Assembly (NCBI GenBank): GCA_019637815.1
Contig: JAHBUZ010000025.1
Location: 1-60,870, forward strand
Direction: 5' to 3'
DNA from: Chloroflexota bacterium
GTDB taxonomy: Bacteria > Chloroflexota > Limnocylindria > Limnocylindrales > CSP1-4
DNA length: 60,870 bases
The position numbers and the translations under genes were made by a program. The first letter of the stretch is position 1, and every line of letters starts with the position of its first letter. Under the pieces are notes generated by a model, which did not search any database, was not told the DNA's origin, and saw only the letters and a program-made list of their open reading frames with translations. Below, one piece after another: positions 1 through 9,552 of this stretch.

Positions 1-3000
1 CCGGTACCCGTGTTGGTCACGGTGAAGGTCTTGGTGTCGTCACCGGGGACCGGATCCACCAGGAAGGTGTCCTCGATCTCCGGCGTGAGCTCCGCGACCG
101 GCGCGGGCACAGGCACAGGCACACCGATGCCGGTGAGCGGGACGATCGCGGTGCCACCGTTGGTCTGGATGACCACGGTGCCGTTGCGCTCACCCGCGAC
201 CGACGGCGTGAGGGTCACGTCCATGGTGCAGGTCTGGGATCCCGTCAGCGACGCGCTGTCGCAGTCGGTCGAGTCCATGGCGAAGTTGCTCGTACCGGTC
301 CTGGTGATGCCCGTGACCGTCAGGGTCGAGCCGTTGGCGTTCCCGTTCGAGACCTCGATCTGGAGGACCGACGAGGTGTCGCCCACGTCGACGGGTCCGA
401 AGTCGAGGCTGGTCGGGTCGACCGCCACCGCCGGCTGCGGGACGACCACGGCCACACCGATGCCGGTGAGCGGGACGAGCAGGGTGCCACCGTTGGTCTG
501 GATGACCACGGTGCCGTTGCGCTCACCCGCGACCGACGGCGTGAGGGTCACGTCGATGGTGCAGGTCTGGGACCCCGTCAGCGACGCGCTGTCGCAGTCG
601 GTCGAGTCCACGGCGAAGTTGCTCGTACCGGTCCTGGTGATGCTCGTGACCGTCAGGGTCGAACCGTTGTCGTTCGCGTTCGACAGCACGATGGACTGGG
701 TCGCCGAGGTCACGCCGACGTTCACCGACCCGAAGTCGAGATCGTCGGGAGCAACGGATGCCTGCGGCTGCGGTGTCGCCGTCGATGTCCCGGTCCCCGT
801 GAGGGCGACCGTGAACGTCCCGGCGTTGGTCGTGATCTTGATCGTCCCGTTGTGCTCACCCACGGCCGACGGGTCATAGGTGACGTCGATCTCGAGATCC
901 TCGCCCTGGGCGAGGTCGACCGGCGTGCCGTCGTGCGACTTCAAGAAGGTGGCCGAGCCGGTCTGCGTGATGCTCTGGATGGTGAGGGTGGAGCCCGGAT
1001 CACCGGTGTTGGTCACGGTGATGGTCTGGGCTGCCGTGGGACCAGCAGCGATGTCCTGCGGGCCGAAGGTCAGCGCGTCGGGATCGACGGTCGCCTCGGC
1101 CGCGGGGACCGTGCCCGTCCCGCGGAGGGTCAGGATCAGGTTGCCGACGTTGGTGTCGACGATGAGGGTCGCCTGGCGCACGCCACCCGCGATCGGGGTG
1201 AACGTGACGTCGAACGTGAGCTCGTCGTCATCGTCAAGGTCGATACCGGTGATGGAAGCCGGGTCCAGCTCGAACGTGTCGGACCCGACGATGGTCACGG
1301 AGTTGACGTGGAGCACGGAGCCCGCGTCGCCCTCGTTCGTGACCGTGAACGTGATCGTGTCATCCAGGCCGACGAGGACCGGACCGAAGACGGCCGGATC
1401 GTCGTTCGGGTCGATGGCGACCGCCGGGACGGGGGCGACGATGCCCTCACCCGAGAGGTCAGCCGTGAGCGTGCCGTCGTTGGTGACCACGACCAGCTGG
1501 CCGAGGACCTCCGGGACCGCGGTCGGCGCGAACGTCACCACGATGGTGCAGGTCGCGGTCGGGGCGACGGTGCCGGGAGCGGTGCAGGTGCCGTCCGTCA
1601 CGCTGAAGCGCGACGAGCCACTGATGGCGATGGAGCTGATGGACAGGTCGGCGTCGCCGTCATTGCCGATGGTGAACTCGGCCGTGTCGGTCGTGCCGAT
1701 GGTGATCGCACCGAAGGCGCCGTCACCATCGATCGCGCCGTCAGGCGCGGCGCCGGCGATGCCGGTGCCGGAGAGTCCGGCCATCGGCAGCGGCCAGGGC
1801 GCCGGGAGCTGCCACAGCGCGTTGAGCGTCGTGGTGTGGGCCCCCAGCTCCAGCGGCGTGAAGATCACCCCGAAGGTGCAGGTGCCGAGCGGCGCGAGCG
1901 TCGCAGCGTCGCAGGTGTTCGGCGTGCCGGAGTCGATCTGGAACTGGTTGGTCAGGGTGACGAAGAACCCGACCGTATCGACCGTGTACTCGTTGTTGGT
2001 GTTGTTGGTGATCGTGAAGACCTGGGTCGGCGACACGGTGCCGACGACCTGATCGGCGAAGTCGTGGGGCGCCGGCGTGATGAACACGCCGATCTCCTCG
2101 ACCACGAGGACCTGGAGGGTGTAGGTCGTGGCGCCTGCCACGGGCTCATCGGCCAAGGGGTCGTAGTCCTTGTCCCGGACCGTCCCACTGACGTCGATCA
2201 GGCCGGGGGTCAGGGGTGCGGTGCAGGTCGCCGTCGACTCGGATGGATCGGTGTGATCCACGTCATCGCAGACGAACTCGAAGGTGAAGGCGCCTGCCGC
2301 GTCCTTCGCCGATGCGTCGGTCGCACCATCGAGGCTGATGGTGAACTGGGCGCCCTGCTCCACGACGGCCGGAACCGTGAAGGTCGCAGACGGGTTGACG
2401 TTCAGGATGGTGATGTCGAACGTGCTCTGGGCCTCGCTGCCATCCGTGCCGGTGGCCATGATGGTCACGGTGACCGGGATGGCCGGGTTGAGGCCGTCGT
2501 TGTCGAGGCTGTCCGCGGCGAGGGTCCAGGTCCAGACACCGAGCTCATCCGCCTCGACGGTGCCGATCGACGCAGTGATCGACGCCGGCTCCTGGCTGAA
2601 GGAGCCCGTGTTGGTGTGCTCGACGCCTTCGAGCACGTCCTCGACATCCTCCGGCGCATCGACCTCTGCGATCGCGTCGCAGTCGCCGTCGAGATCACTC
2701 GACAGCAGCCACGGGGCGACCGTGACCGGGTCGGCGTCGGTGACCGCCGGGTTCGGCCCTGCCGTCGAACCCCACCAGTTGCAGGTGGCGTCGGCGAGGA
2801 GGGTCTTGCCCTCGGTCTCGGCGGCATCGATGCTCACATCGAAGCCGGTGATGGAGTTGCGATCGACCTTGGTGCTGGTGTCAACGGCGCCATAGCCGAA
2901 GGTGTCGGTCGTGAGGACCACACCGGTCGTGTCACCGCTGGACACCGTGGCGCCCGTGCCGCTCACCACGTTCTTGGTGAACACCGGGGTGGCAGGACTC

Positions 3001-6000
3001 GGCGGGTTGGCGCCGAAGTGGCCGCCGAACTGGGCGAGGCCGACGGCACACCCGGTGACGGTGTTGTCATGGACGGAGACGTCGAGATAGGGGACGAAGA
3101 CGAAGATGCCGTATCCGTCGACCTTGCACGCCGTGACCGAGTTCCCGTAGATCTCGTCCGCGACGCCCTGGCCCGAGTCGCCGTTGTTGTCCGTATGGAT
3201 GCCGGACGACGAGTTCGTGACCTGGTTGCCATGGATCTTGATGCCGAACGAGCCGTTCGACGCGATCGCGTCGTTGGCGTCCGTGACGGTGTTGTTGGCG
3301 ATCTCACCCTTGCGATACCGGGTGAAGATGGCGAGCGAGCTCGGATCACCCTTGACGTTCGTCACGGTGTTGTTCGTGATCGTGACGTCGTTGTTCGGGT
3401 AGTTCGCGTCGCTCGCGTAGATGCCACGCAGGTAGATGTTCTTGACGTGGGTCCCGGTGACGGTGACGTCATCCAGGCTCATGTTGATGTCGGTCAGGAT
3501 GCCGTTCCGCGCCCAGATGTCCGTCGGGTCATCGGTGGCATCAGGGTTCTGCCCGTCAACGGTCAGATCCGTGATGGTGATGCCGTTGGCCTGGAGCAGG
3601 AAGACGTAGCTCGCACCCGCGCACATGGAACCGCACGAGGGCGGATTCGGGCCATCGAGGGCAGGCTGGACGACCGTGTTGGCCGGGCCGGCACCCTGGA
3701 TGGTCAGGCTCTTGGTGACGACGACGTTCTCGACATAGGTGCCCTGCTCGACATGGACGGTGTCGCCGTTCACGCCGATCTGGACGCCAGCGGGCCGGGC
3801 TGCGACCACGGCCTCATCGATGCGGCCGCCGATCTGGCGGGCGTTCTCGAAGACGTACGGGGTCGCCGTGTACTCGAAGGAGCGCAGGAGACCGCTGTTG
3901 CCGGCCTCCACCCACACCAGGCGGTCGAAGGTGTTGCCGGACGCGGGCTGCATCCAGGCGATCCAGTCGCCCTCGGGGATGTCGTAGTCATCGGTCGCGC
4001 GGATGTGGATGTCCGCGGCGCCGAAGTGGTTGTTCGTGATGGTGGCACCGCCGACAGGCAGCGTGAACCACGGCACACCGGCGACGTTGAGCCGCGCACC
4101 GCGGAAGCTGATCTGTGGCCCGACGACCTCGCCGAGGAATTCGTTGTCGTCGATCACGCGGCCGCTGTCGGCATGACCGTGGCCGGTGCCGCTCGCGATG
4201 GTGATCTGGCCGTTCGACGTGAACAGGTTGCCCTGGACGGTGAAGGTCGCGATGGACGACTCGTCCTCGACGTCGTCATACGTCCAGTCGTTGAAGTAGA
4301 CCGAGGCATTGGTGGCGCTGACCTTGCTGTCCCGCAGCGTGAAGCCGTCACCGATGATCTCGAAGGTCTTGTTGTTGGACGGAGTGTTGTTGCCGACCTC
4401 CAGGCCCTGGATGGTCGCGCCGGCGCCGGCCACGAAGATCCCGGAGAACCCGAAGCTGTTGGTCGCATTCGTGGTCACGAGCGCCTGTGTGGCGTTCGCG
4501 TCCGTGATGATGTTGTCGCTGTCATCCACGCCCTGAACGGTGATGCCGCTCTTGCTCGGCGGGAAGAACAGGCCGAACTGGTACGGACCGGTATCCGCGG
4601 TCGCGCCTCGAGCGGTCGCCTTCTCAAGATAGGCGGTCGCACTGGGCGCCACGTCCACGATGCCGTTGGCGGTCGTGGTGTCGATGCCCTCCTGGATGCG
4701 GCCCTCGGTGCCCAGCTGCTCACCGTAGGGGTGGACCTTCAGGTGGGCGAGGGACCCCTGGAAGCCATTGGCAGCGTCGGAGTCGATGTCGGTGCCGCTC
4801 GTCAGGATCGGCGTGAAGTCCACGGACCCAGTGACGCTGGTCGCGGCGACCGCGGTCGTGCCCCACCAGTTGAGGGCAGCGTCGACCGTGACCGGATAGC
4901 TCGAGGTCACCAGCTTGCCGGTGGCGTAGTCGTCCAGCGCGAAGCTGTTGTCCCGGATCAGGATCTCGGTGCCGGTGAAGTTGGCCACACCGCCCGTTCC
5001 GACCAGGAGCACGCCATCGGTCACGGAGCTGACGACATTGTGCTCGATCGTGACCTTGTCGGTCTGGACCACGCTGAAGCCATACGCCGTGTCGGTGATG
5101 GTGTTCGCGCGGAAGACGGCCGTGCCGTACCCGTCCGAGGCATCCGGGTAGCCCCAGGTGCCGAACGCGCCGCTGGTGCCAGTGCCGAGGACGGTATTGC
5201 CCTCGACCAGGCTGTCGAGCGCCTGCGTGTACGACCCAGCGGTGAACGTGCCCGTGATCAGGTTGTCGCTGAACGTGAACGCATCGACCGCGGGGTTGAT
5301 CCAGAAGGCGCGGAACGCACTCCCGGATGCGGGCTCGAAGGTGTTGCCCGTCACGGTCAGCGAGTCGGTCGCGTCACCCAGCGAGTAGTAGGTCAGCAGG
5401 CCCATGGCGTCGTCGCCGGTCGTGACCGGTCCGGCGGCACCGACCTTGAGGTGGTTGTCCTCGATCACGATGTCGCCCAAGCCCGTGCCCACCGTGATGT
5501 TGGTTGAGGCCGGGATGCTCGGGGTGCCCGCGTAGCCGACGATCGTGAAGCCGCGAACGGTGACGTCGTCACCCGTGATATGGAGGGAGCCGAGGTAGCC
5601 GGCGTTCTCCTGGAGCTCGATCTCGGTGACCGCCGCGCCGTTCTCCGACGTCAGCGTCAGGGACTTGGTGACCTTGGGGCTCTCGGCGTAGGTCCCGTCG
5701 TTGACGTGCACCGTGCCGGTGGGCTGGACCGCGTTGATGGCGGCCTGGATGGTCTTCTTGGCGTTCGCCCAGTCCCCGCCGCTGTTGCTGTCGTCGCCGT
5801 TCGTGCCGTCGACGTAGCAGTCCATCCAGCAGTCAGGCTCGAAGTCGTAGGTGGTCTCGACGCCGTCGATGCCGATGCTCAGCGCATCCGCGCCACCCGA
5901 GAACACACCCACCCAGCCTGAGCCGGCGTTGATGCCGATGCCTGCGGCGATGGTGGCGTTGGGATTGTTCGCGAGGATGGTGTCCCACGTCACATAGCAG

Positions 6001-7196
6001 GTGAACGCACAGACACCCGGGATGGTCTGGGTGGACCACCACACACCCTGGCCGTCGTTGATCGCGTCCCAGAGCTGCCAATCGTCCTCGATGATGGCTC
6101 CCTGGCCGGTGTTGTAGGGCGGCTCCCACACGAGCGTCGTGTCGCTACCGGGGCTGCCGGTGGTGAAGACCTCGACGTTGAGGCCCGGCACTTGCAGGCC
6201 GCTGTTCGTCGACGAGGAGTCACGGTAGGTCTGGTAGGTGATGGACCCGATGTCGGACAGCTTCGTGCCTGCATGGGCGTAGTTGAAGAGCTGGGCCTTG
6301 GCCTGCGAGCTGGTCGGGTTCTGGTCCGTGGTCCCGATGTGCAGGGAGCCGGAGCCGAGCTCGGGTGCAGGGGGCGCACCCACGAACGCCACGGTGCCAC
6401 CCGTCCGCGTGTCGTTGCGGAACCACGGGGTCGACGGGCTCGTCACACCGGCGAGGCTCGTCGCGACGTTCACCTCGCGGACCACGTCGGTCACGAGGGT
6501 GGGCTCGAAGTCGAAGGTGGTGTCAGTGCCCAGGACGCCGACGGTCAGGGCATCCGCGTACCCCGTGAACGTCGGGATGGAGAAGCTGCCGGCCGAGAGG
6601 AGGAATCGGCCCTGGATGCCCGCGTTCGGCCAGTTCGTGAGGACCTCGGACCAGGTGCACGGCTGGCTCTGGGGGCACAGGCCACCCGATGCGGTCTGGT
6701 TGGAGGCCCACCACTCGCCGGCGAGGGCGTCCCAGTCCTGCCACACACCCTGCGAGACGGTCTCGGTGTGGTACGGCTCGTAGACGAGGCGGCCCTGATA
6801 GCCGCTGGGATTGAGGATGTCGTAGATGACGTCGAACTTCAGGGCGATGGCCTGTGGTCCGGTCTGCGCCTGGTACGTGGAGAACGCAAGGCTGGTGAAC
6901 CAGCTCAGCCGGAACCCCCAGTACGCGTTGGTCGCGATGCCCTGCTGCTGGCCTGCCGGCACGTGGAGCCGGAGACTCCCATCGCCGAGCGGTCGGCCCG
7001 CGGGGCTCTGGGTCAGGCGGCCGTTGCCGGGCTGATCCAGGGTGTCGTTCCACATGTACCAGGCCTGCATGTCAGCGGCGTTGACCACCACCGACGGCGG
7101 CTGTGCCCCCGCTGGTGCGGCCACTCCGACGAGTGCCAGCAGGACCGCCACGATCAGCAGGGTGGTCGACGCCACGGTCGACCGACGGGACACCAT
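1..7196 (-). CDS. giant secreted beta-helix / choice-of-anchor-D repeat protein (partial, 3' end outside window)
   Basis: The frame is open from an ATG at 7196 to the left edge (about 2398 residues, no stop); frame continuity was checked at several internal points. A GGGGAGG ribosome site lies about 10 nt upstream. Residues 1-31 are a signal peptide ending AGA, then Q. Residues about 35-455 hold two copies of a module ending in TTFDFEP / TTYDFEPD. About 455-1465 is a right-handed parallel beta-helix, with many NNTVT- and HDNTVTG-type turns. About 1515-1700 is Big/PKD-like. From about 1705 to the edge there are successive choice-of-anchor D (ASH-like) domains with LDFGPVDVG and GSTLTVTGI motifs. 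The last two visible complete domains are near-identical 111-residue repeats. It is probably a cell-surface adhesin or carbohydrate-binding protein; the missing C-terminus should show the anchor. Function is inferred from fold only. Confidence 0.88.
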   Translation of the reverse strand, partial: MVSRRSTVASTTLLIVAVLLALVGVAAPAGAQPPSVVVNAADMQAWYMWNDTLDQPGNGRLTQSPAGRPLGDGSLRLHVPAGQQQGIATNAYWGFRLSWFTSLAFSTYQAQTGPQAIALKFDVIYDILNPSGYQGRLVYEPYHTETVSQGVWQDWDALAGEWWASNQTASGGLCPQSQPCTWSEVLTNWPNAGIQGRFLLSAGSFSIPTFTGYADALTVGVLGTDTTFDFEPTLVTDVVREVNVATSLAGVTSPSTPWFRNDTRTGGTVAFVGAPPAPELGSGSLHIGTTDQNPTSSQAKAQLFNYAHAGTKLSDIGSITYQTYRDSSSTNSGLQVPGLNVEVFTTGSPGSDTTLVWEPPYNTGQGAIIEDDWQLWDAINDGQGVWWSTQTIPGVCAFTCYVTWDTILANNPNATIAAGIGINAGSGWVGVFSGGADALSIGIDGVETTYDFEPDCWMDCYVDGTNGDDSNSGGDWANAKKTIQAAINAVQPTGTVHVNDGTYAESPKVTKSLTLTSENGAAVTEIELQENAGYLGSLHITGDDVTVRGFTIVGYAGTPSIPASTNITVGTGLGDIVIEDNHLKVGAAGPVTTGDDAMGLLTYYSLGDATDSLTVTGNTFEPASGSAFRAFWINPAVDAFTFSDNLITGTFTAGSYTQALDSLVEGNTVLGTGTSGAFGTWGYPDASDGYGTAVFRANTITDTAYGFSVVQTDKVTIEHNVVSSVTDGVLLVGTGGVANFTGTEILIRDNSFALDDYATGKLVTSSYPVTVDAALNWWGTTAVAATSVTGSVDFTPILTSGTDIDSDAANGFQGSLAHLKVHPYGEQLGTEGRIQEGIDTTTANGIVDVAPSATAYLEKATARGATADTGPYQFGLFFPPSKSGITVQGVDDSDNIITDANATQALVTTNATNSFGFSGIFVAGAGATIQGLEVGNNTPSNNKTFEIIGDGFTLRDSKVSATNASVYFNDWTYDDVEDESSIATFTVQGNLFTSNGQITIASGTGHGHADSGRVIDDNEFLGEVVGPQISFRGARLNVAGVPWFTLPVGGATITNNHFGAADIHIRATDDYDIPEGDWIAWMQPASGNTFDRLVWVEAGNSGLLRSFEYTATPYVFENARQIGGRIDEAVVAARPAGVQIGVNGDTVHVEQGTYVENVVVTKSLTIQGAGPANTVVQPALDGPNPPSCGSMCAGASYVFLLQANGITITDLTVDGQNPDATDDPTDIWARNGILTDINMSLDDVTVTGTHVKNIYLRGIYASDANYPNNDVTITNNTVTNVKGDPSSLAIFTRYRKGEIANNTVTDANDAIASNGSFGIKIHGNQVTNSSSGIHTDNNGDSGQGVADEIYGNSVTACKVDGYGIFVFVPYLDVSVHDNTVTGCAVGLAQFGGHFGANPPSPATPVFTKNVVSGTGATVSSGDTTGVVLTTDTFGYGAVDTSTKVDRNSITGFDVSIDAAETEGKTLLADATCNWWGSTAGPNPAVTDADPVTVAPWLLSSDLDGDCDAIAEVDAPEDVEDVLEGVEHTNTGSFSQEPASITASIGTVEADELGVWTWTLAADSLDNDGLNPAIPVTVTIMATGTDGSEAQSTFDITILNVNPSATFTVPAVVEQGAQFTISLDGATDASAKDAAGAFTFEFVCDDVDHTDPSESTATCTAPLTPGLIDVSGTVRDKDYDPLADEPVAGATTYTLQVLVVEEIGVFITPAPHDFADQVVGTVSPTQVFTITNNTNNEYTVDTVGFFVTLTNQFQIDSGTPNTCDAATLAPLGTCTFGVIFTPLELGAHTTTLNALWQLPAPWPLPMAGLSGTGIAGAAPDGAIDGDGAFGAITIGTTDTAEFTIGNDGDADLSISSIAISGSSRFSVTDGTCTAPGTVAPTATCTIVVTFAPTAVPEVLGQLVVVTNDGTLTADLSGEGIVAPVPAVAIDPNDDPAVFGPVLVGLDDTITFTVTNEGDAGSVLHVNSVTIVGSDTFELDPASITGIDLDDDDELTFDVTFTPIAGGVRQATLIVDTNVGNLILTLRGTGTVPAAEATVDPDALTFGPQDIAAGPTAAQTITVTNTGDPGSTLTIQSITQTGSATFLKSHDGTPVDLAQGEDLEIDVTYDPSAVGEHNGTIKITTNAGTFTVALTGTGTSTATPQPQASVAPDDLDFGSVNVGVTSATQSIVLSNANDNGSTLTVTSITRTGTSNFAVDSTDCDSASLTGSQTCTIDVTLTPSVAGERNGTVVIQTNGGTLLVPLTGIGVAVVVPQPAVAVDPTSLDFGPVDVGDTSSVLQIEVSNGNANGSTLTVTGITRTGTSNFAMDSTDCDSASLTGSQTCTMDVTLTPSVAGERNGTVVIQTNGGTAIVPLTGIGVPVPVPAPVAELTPEIEDTFLVDPVPGDDTKTFTVTNTGT
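113..655 (-). repeat. 111-codon tandem repeat inside the giant protein gene
   Basis: The block beginning near 121 and the block beginning near 454 are almost identical at the DNA level with an offset of exactly 333 bp (111 codons). Each encodes one choice-of-anchor D domain. Near-identity at synonymous positions points to a recent duplication or ongoing homogenisation, unlike the more diverged domains upstream in the same gene. Confidence 0.85.
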
Positions 7197-7523
7197 CAGA
7201 CCTGAACCTCCCCAGAGCGCGAATGGGCATGCCGTGGTCCACGCACACGCCATCACGCACACGCATGTGCATGAACCGGCGACGACGCTCGAACTCCTCC
7301 GGACTGCCCCGGTCCCCCACCAGTCAGGCGTATCCAGTTTCCTTCGCGTCGTTCGTGCGGACTCCGGGGCCATTGCTGGGGACCCCGGGGACCACGACCC
7401 CCACGGATCGCGGAACGATAGCACGTGTCGTCAAGCGACATCCGACGCGGTTACGGATCGGTTGCGTGACGAGCTGCCCTCGCTGCGCTGGGTCCAGGCG
7501 CCCGGCGCTAGAGTCATGGCCTG
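7197..7523. other. divergent intergenic region between the giant secreted protein and VanZ genes
   Basis: No gene was found in these 327 bp. On the minus strand an extended -10 box, TGC-TATCGT (rc of 7416-7424), could start the giant gene with a leader of about 215 nt; no good -35 lies at the right spacing. On the plus strand TAGAGT at 7509-7514 lies 9 nt before the VanZ ATG. The stretch 7228-7265 has CACGCA/GCATG-rich short repeats of unknown meaning. Confidence 0.4.
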
Positions 7524-7943
7524 ATGCGCACGCTCATCGACCGGCTCTGGTGGTCGCTCGACCGTGTCCCGACGCCTGCCCGCTGGTGTGCGGTGGTGGG
7601 CTGGGCGACGGTCATCTTCGTGCTCTCCGCGCAGCCGGGTCTGCGGGTCAGCGACGACCCGGGCGTGGACCTGCCCACGCGCCACCTGGCACACATCGCC
7701 GCGTACGCGCTGCTGACGCTCCTGCTCGGCTGGGCGCTCGCCGGACGCCGCCGACCGACGGGCAGGGCGATCACGCTCGCAGCGGTCGGGGCCCTCCTCT
7801 ACGGGGTCACGGACGAGTGGCACCAGACGTTCGTGCCGTCACGGACGGGGCGTGTCGAGGACCTGGTCTGGGACGGTATCGGCGTGCTGCTCGCTGCGAT
7901 GCTGCTGACGCTCGTCGCCCGAACGGAGGACCGGCCCACATGA
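7524..7943 (+). CDS. VanZ-like membrane protein
   Basis: The protein has 139 residues and four predicted membrane segments (about 21-37, 55-73, 82-98, 114-132). It carries the VanZ family signatures: FVLSAQPG (32-39), paired His in HLAHIAAY (54-61) and DEWHQTFVPSRTG (97-109), which is followed by VEDLVWDGIG. VanZ-family proteins are small integral membrane proteins; one member gives low-level teicoplanin resistance, but most have no defined role. The stop overlaps the rmlC start (ATGA), so the two are translationally coupled. This places it with the surface-glycan cluster. A TAGAGT box 9 nt upstream suggests a very short or absent leader. Confidence 0.88.
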   Translation: MRTLIDRLWWSLDRVPTPARWCAVVGWATVIFVLSAQPGLRVSDDPGVDLPTRHLAHIAAYALLTLLLGWALAGRRRPTGRAITLAAVGALLYGVTDEWHQTFVPSRTGRVEDLVWDGIGVLLAAMLLTLVARTEDRPT

Positions 7944-8542
7944 CGACGTCCGACTGGATCGCGCTCGGCATCCCGGGTGCCTGGCGGCGGTCGATCGTGT
8001 TCCATCCGGACGATCGCGGCGACTTCGGTGAGCTGTGGCGGGACAGCCGGTCGGCCGGCCTGGTGGCGCCACCGGTCCCCGGGCGCATGGTCCAGGCGAA
8101 CCTCTCGCGCTCGCGTCCCCGGGTCCTCCGAGGCATGCATCTCCACCGGCGACAGTCGGACCTCTGGGTCATCGTGGAGGGCCATGCGTTCATCGCGCTC
8201 GTGGATGTCCGACCGGTCATCGATGGCACCGGCGTCCAGGCGGTCATCACGATCGACGTGGGCCCGGGCGATTCCCTGTATCTGCCCGCCGGGGTGGCGC
8301 ACGGCCTGTACGCACGCGACCCGCTCACGCTCGTCTACCTGACCACCAACGAGTACGACGGCACCGATGACGTGGGCTTCCGGTGGGATGACCCCGCGCT
8401 CGACGTGGCGTGGCCCGATCGGGCGCCGATCCTCTCGCCGCGTGATTCGGCGGCGCCGAGCCTCGCCGCGCTGGTCGCCCAGCTCCGCGGGGCCTCCGAC
8501 CCTCAGGACGGGACCGACCGCTCCAGCCGCCAGGCGTACTGA
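7940..8542 (+). CDS. rfbC: dTDP-4-dehydrorhamnose 3,5-epimerase family protein (RmlC)
   Basis: The protein has 200 residues and a cupin fold. Family motifs are visible: FHPDDRGDF (21-29, usual FxDxRG), LRGMHLH (63-69, containing the catalytic His of RGLH), the beta-barrel run VGPGDSLYLPAGVAHG (107-122), and YLTTNEYDG (133-141) followed by the terminal WP. RmlC epimerises dTDP-4-keto-6-deoxyglucose at C3 and C5 for dTDP-L-rhamnose; other members make related deoxysugars. The ATG overlaps the VanZ stop. The 3' end overlaps the convergent rmlB gene by 40 bp. RmlA and RmlD are not in the window, so rhamnose as the product is inferred. Confidence 0.88.
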   Translation: MTTSDWIALGIPGAWRRSIVFHPDDRGDFGELWRDSRSAGLVAPPVPGRMVQANLSRSRPRVLRGMHLHRRQSDLWVIVEGHAFIALVDVRPVIDGTGVQAVITIDVGPGDSLYLPAGVAHGLYARDPLTLVYLTTNEYDGTDDVGFRWDDPALDVAWPDRAPILSPRDSAAPSLAALVAQLRGASDPQDGTDRSSRQAY

Positions 8543-9552
8543 CGCTCGTAGTAGTCCGCCCAGCCCGCTCCCTGCGTCGAGCGCCAGCGAGACTCGTGCT
8601 CCACGTACCAGCGCACGGTCCGATCGATGCCGTCCTCGAAGGCGACCGTGGGCATCCAGCCAAGGTCGCGCAGACGGCTCCCGTCGAGCGCATACCGTCG
8701 ATCGTGGCCCGGTCGGTCCGGCACCTCGCGGACCAGCGACCAGGGCTTGCCGAGGGCCGCCAGGATCGCCTCGGTGACCGCCCGGTTGGATTGCTCGGAG
8801 CCATCACCGGGCACGTTGTAGATCGTCCCTGGCGATCCACGGTCGAGCACGACGCTCACCGCGTCCGCATGGTCGTCCACGTACAGCCAGTCGCGCACCT
8901 GGGTGCCATCCCCGTACATCGGCAGGGGCAGGTCCTGGAGCGCGTTGGTGATGAACAGCGGCACGAGCTTCTCGGGATGCTGGGCGGGTCCGTATGTGTT
9001 CGCGCCCCGGGTGATGACCGTGTCGAGCCCGTACGTCTCCCGGTACGCCTGGACGAGCAGGTCGCCGGACGCCTTCGCGGCGCTGTACGGGCTGGTCGGC
9101 CGGACCGGGTGGGTCTCCGGCGCGAGACCAGCGGCGACCGGCCCGTACACCTCGTCCGTGGACACCTGGAGGAGTCGGACGGCGGACTTGCGTCGACCAC
9201 CCTGCGCGACACGCACCGCCTCCAGGAGCGCGTGGACCCCCATGACGCCGGTGACCAGGAACGCCGTCGGCTCGAGGATGGAGCGATCGACATGCGACTC
9301 GGCGGCGAAGCTCACGACGGCGTCCACCTCGCGCACGAGCTCCGCGACGAGTGGGGCGTCCGCGATGTCACCCTCCACGAACCGATAGCGGGTCGCCGCG
9401 TCCGGGCGTTCGGCGACCTCCGCGAGGTTCGCGAGGTCACCCGCGTACGTCAGCTTGTCGAGCACGATGACCGAATCGTCGGTCGCGTCCAGTCGGCGTC
9501 GGACGAAGGTGCTCCCGATGAACCCGGCACCCCCGGTGACGAGCAGTCTCAC
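8503..9552 (-). CDS. rfbB: dTDP-glucose 4,6-dehydratase (RmlB)
   Basis: The protein has 349 residues from a GTG start at 9552; this start overlaps the stop of the upstream glycosyltransferase (GTGA), and the open frame upstream is not protein-like. It has an extended-SDR Rossmann motif TGGAGFIGS (6-14), the dehydratase motif STDEVYG (131-137), and YSAAK with catalytic Tyr156/Lys160. SFAAESHVDRSI is also typical of RmlB. It converts dTDP-glucose to dTDP-4-keto-6-deoxyglucose, the substrate of the neighbouring RmlC, although the two genes are convergent and so transcribed separately. It is the last gene of the DegT-GT2-rmlB operon. Confidence 0.93.
   Translation of the reverse strand: MRLLVTGGAGFIGSTFVRRRLDATDDSVIVLDKLTYAGDLANLAEVAERPDAATRYRFVEGDIADAPLVAELVREVDAVVSFAAESHVDRSILEPTAFLVTGVMGVHALLEAVRVAQGGRRKSAVRLLQVSTDEVYGPVAAGLAPETHPVRPTSPYSAAKASGDLLVQAYRETYGLDTVITRGANTYGPAQHPEKLVPLFITNALQDLPLPMYGDGTQVRDWLYVDDHADAVSVVLDRGSPGTIYNVPGDGSEQSNRAVTEAILAALGKPWSLVREVPDRPGHDRRYALDGSRLRDLGWMPTVAFEDGIDRTVRWYVEHESRWRSTQGAGWADYYERQYAWRLERSVPS

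Noticed and set aside
852..5507. 1551-residue open frame on the plus strand
   Set aside because: It is antisense to the giant beta-helix gene. Its translation is Arg/Asp/Val-rich low complexity, as expected opposite a high-GC gene, while the minus strand gives a signal peptide and recognisable domains.
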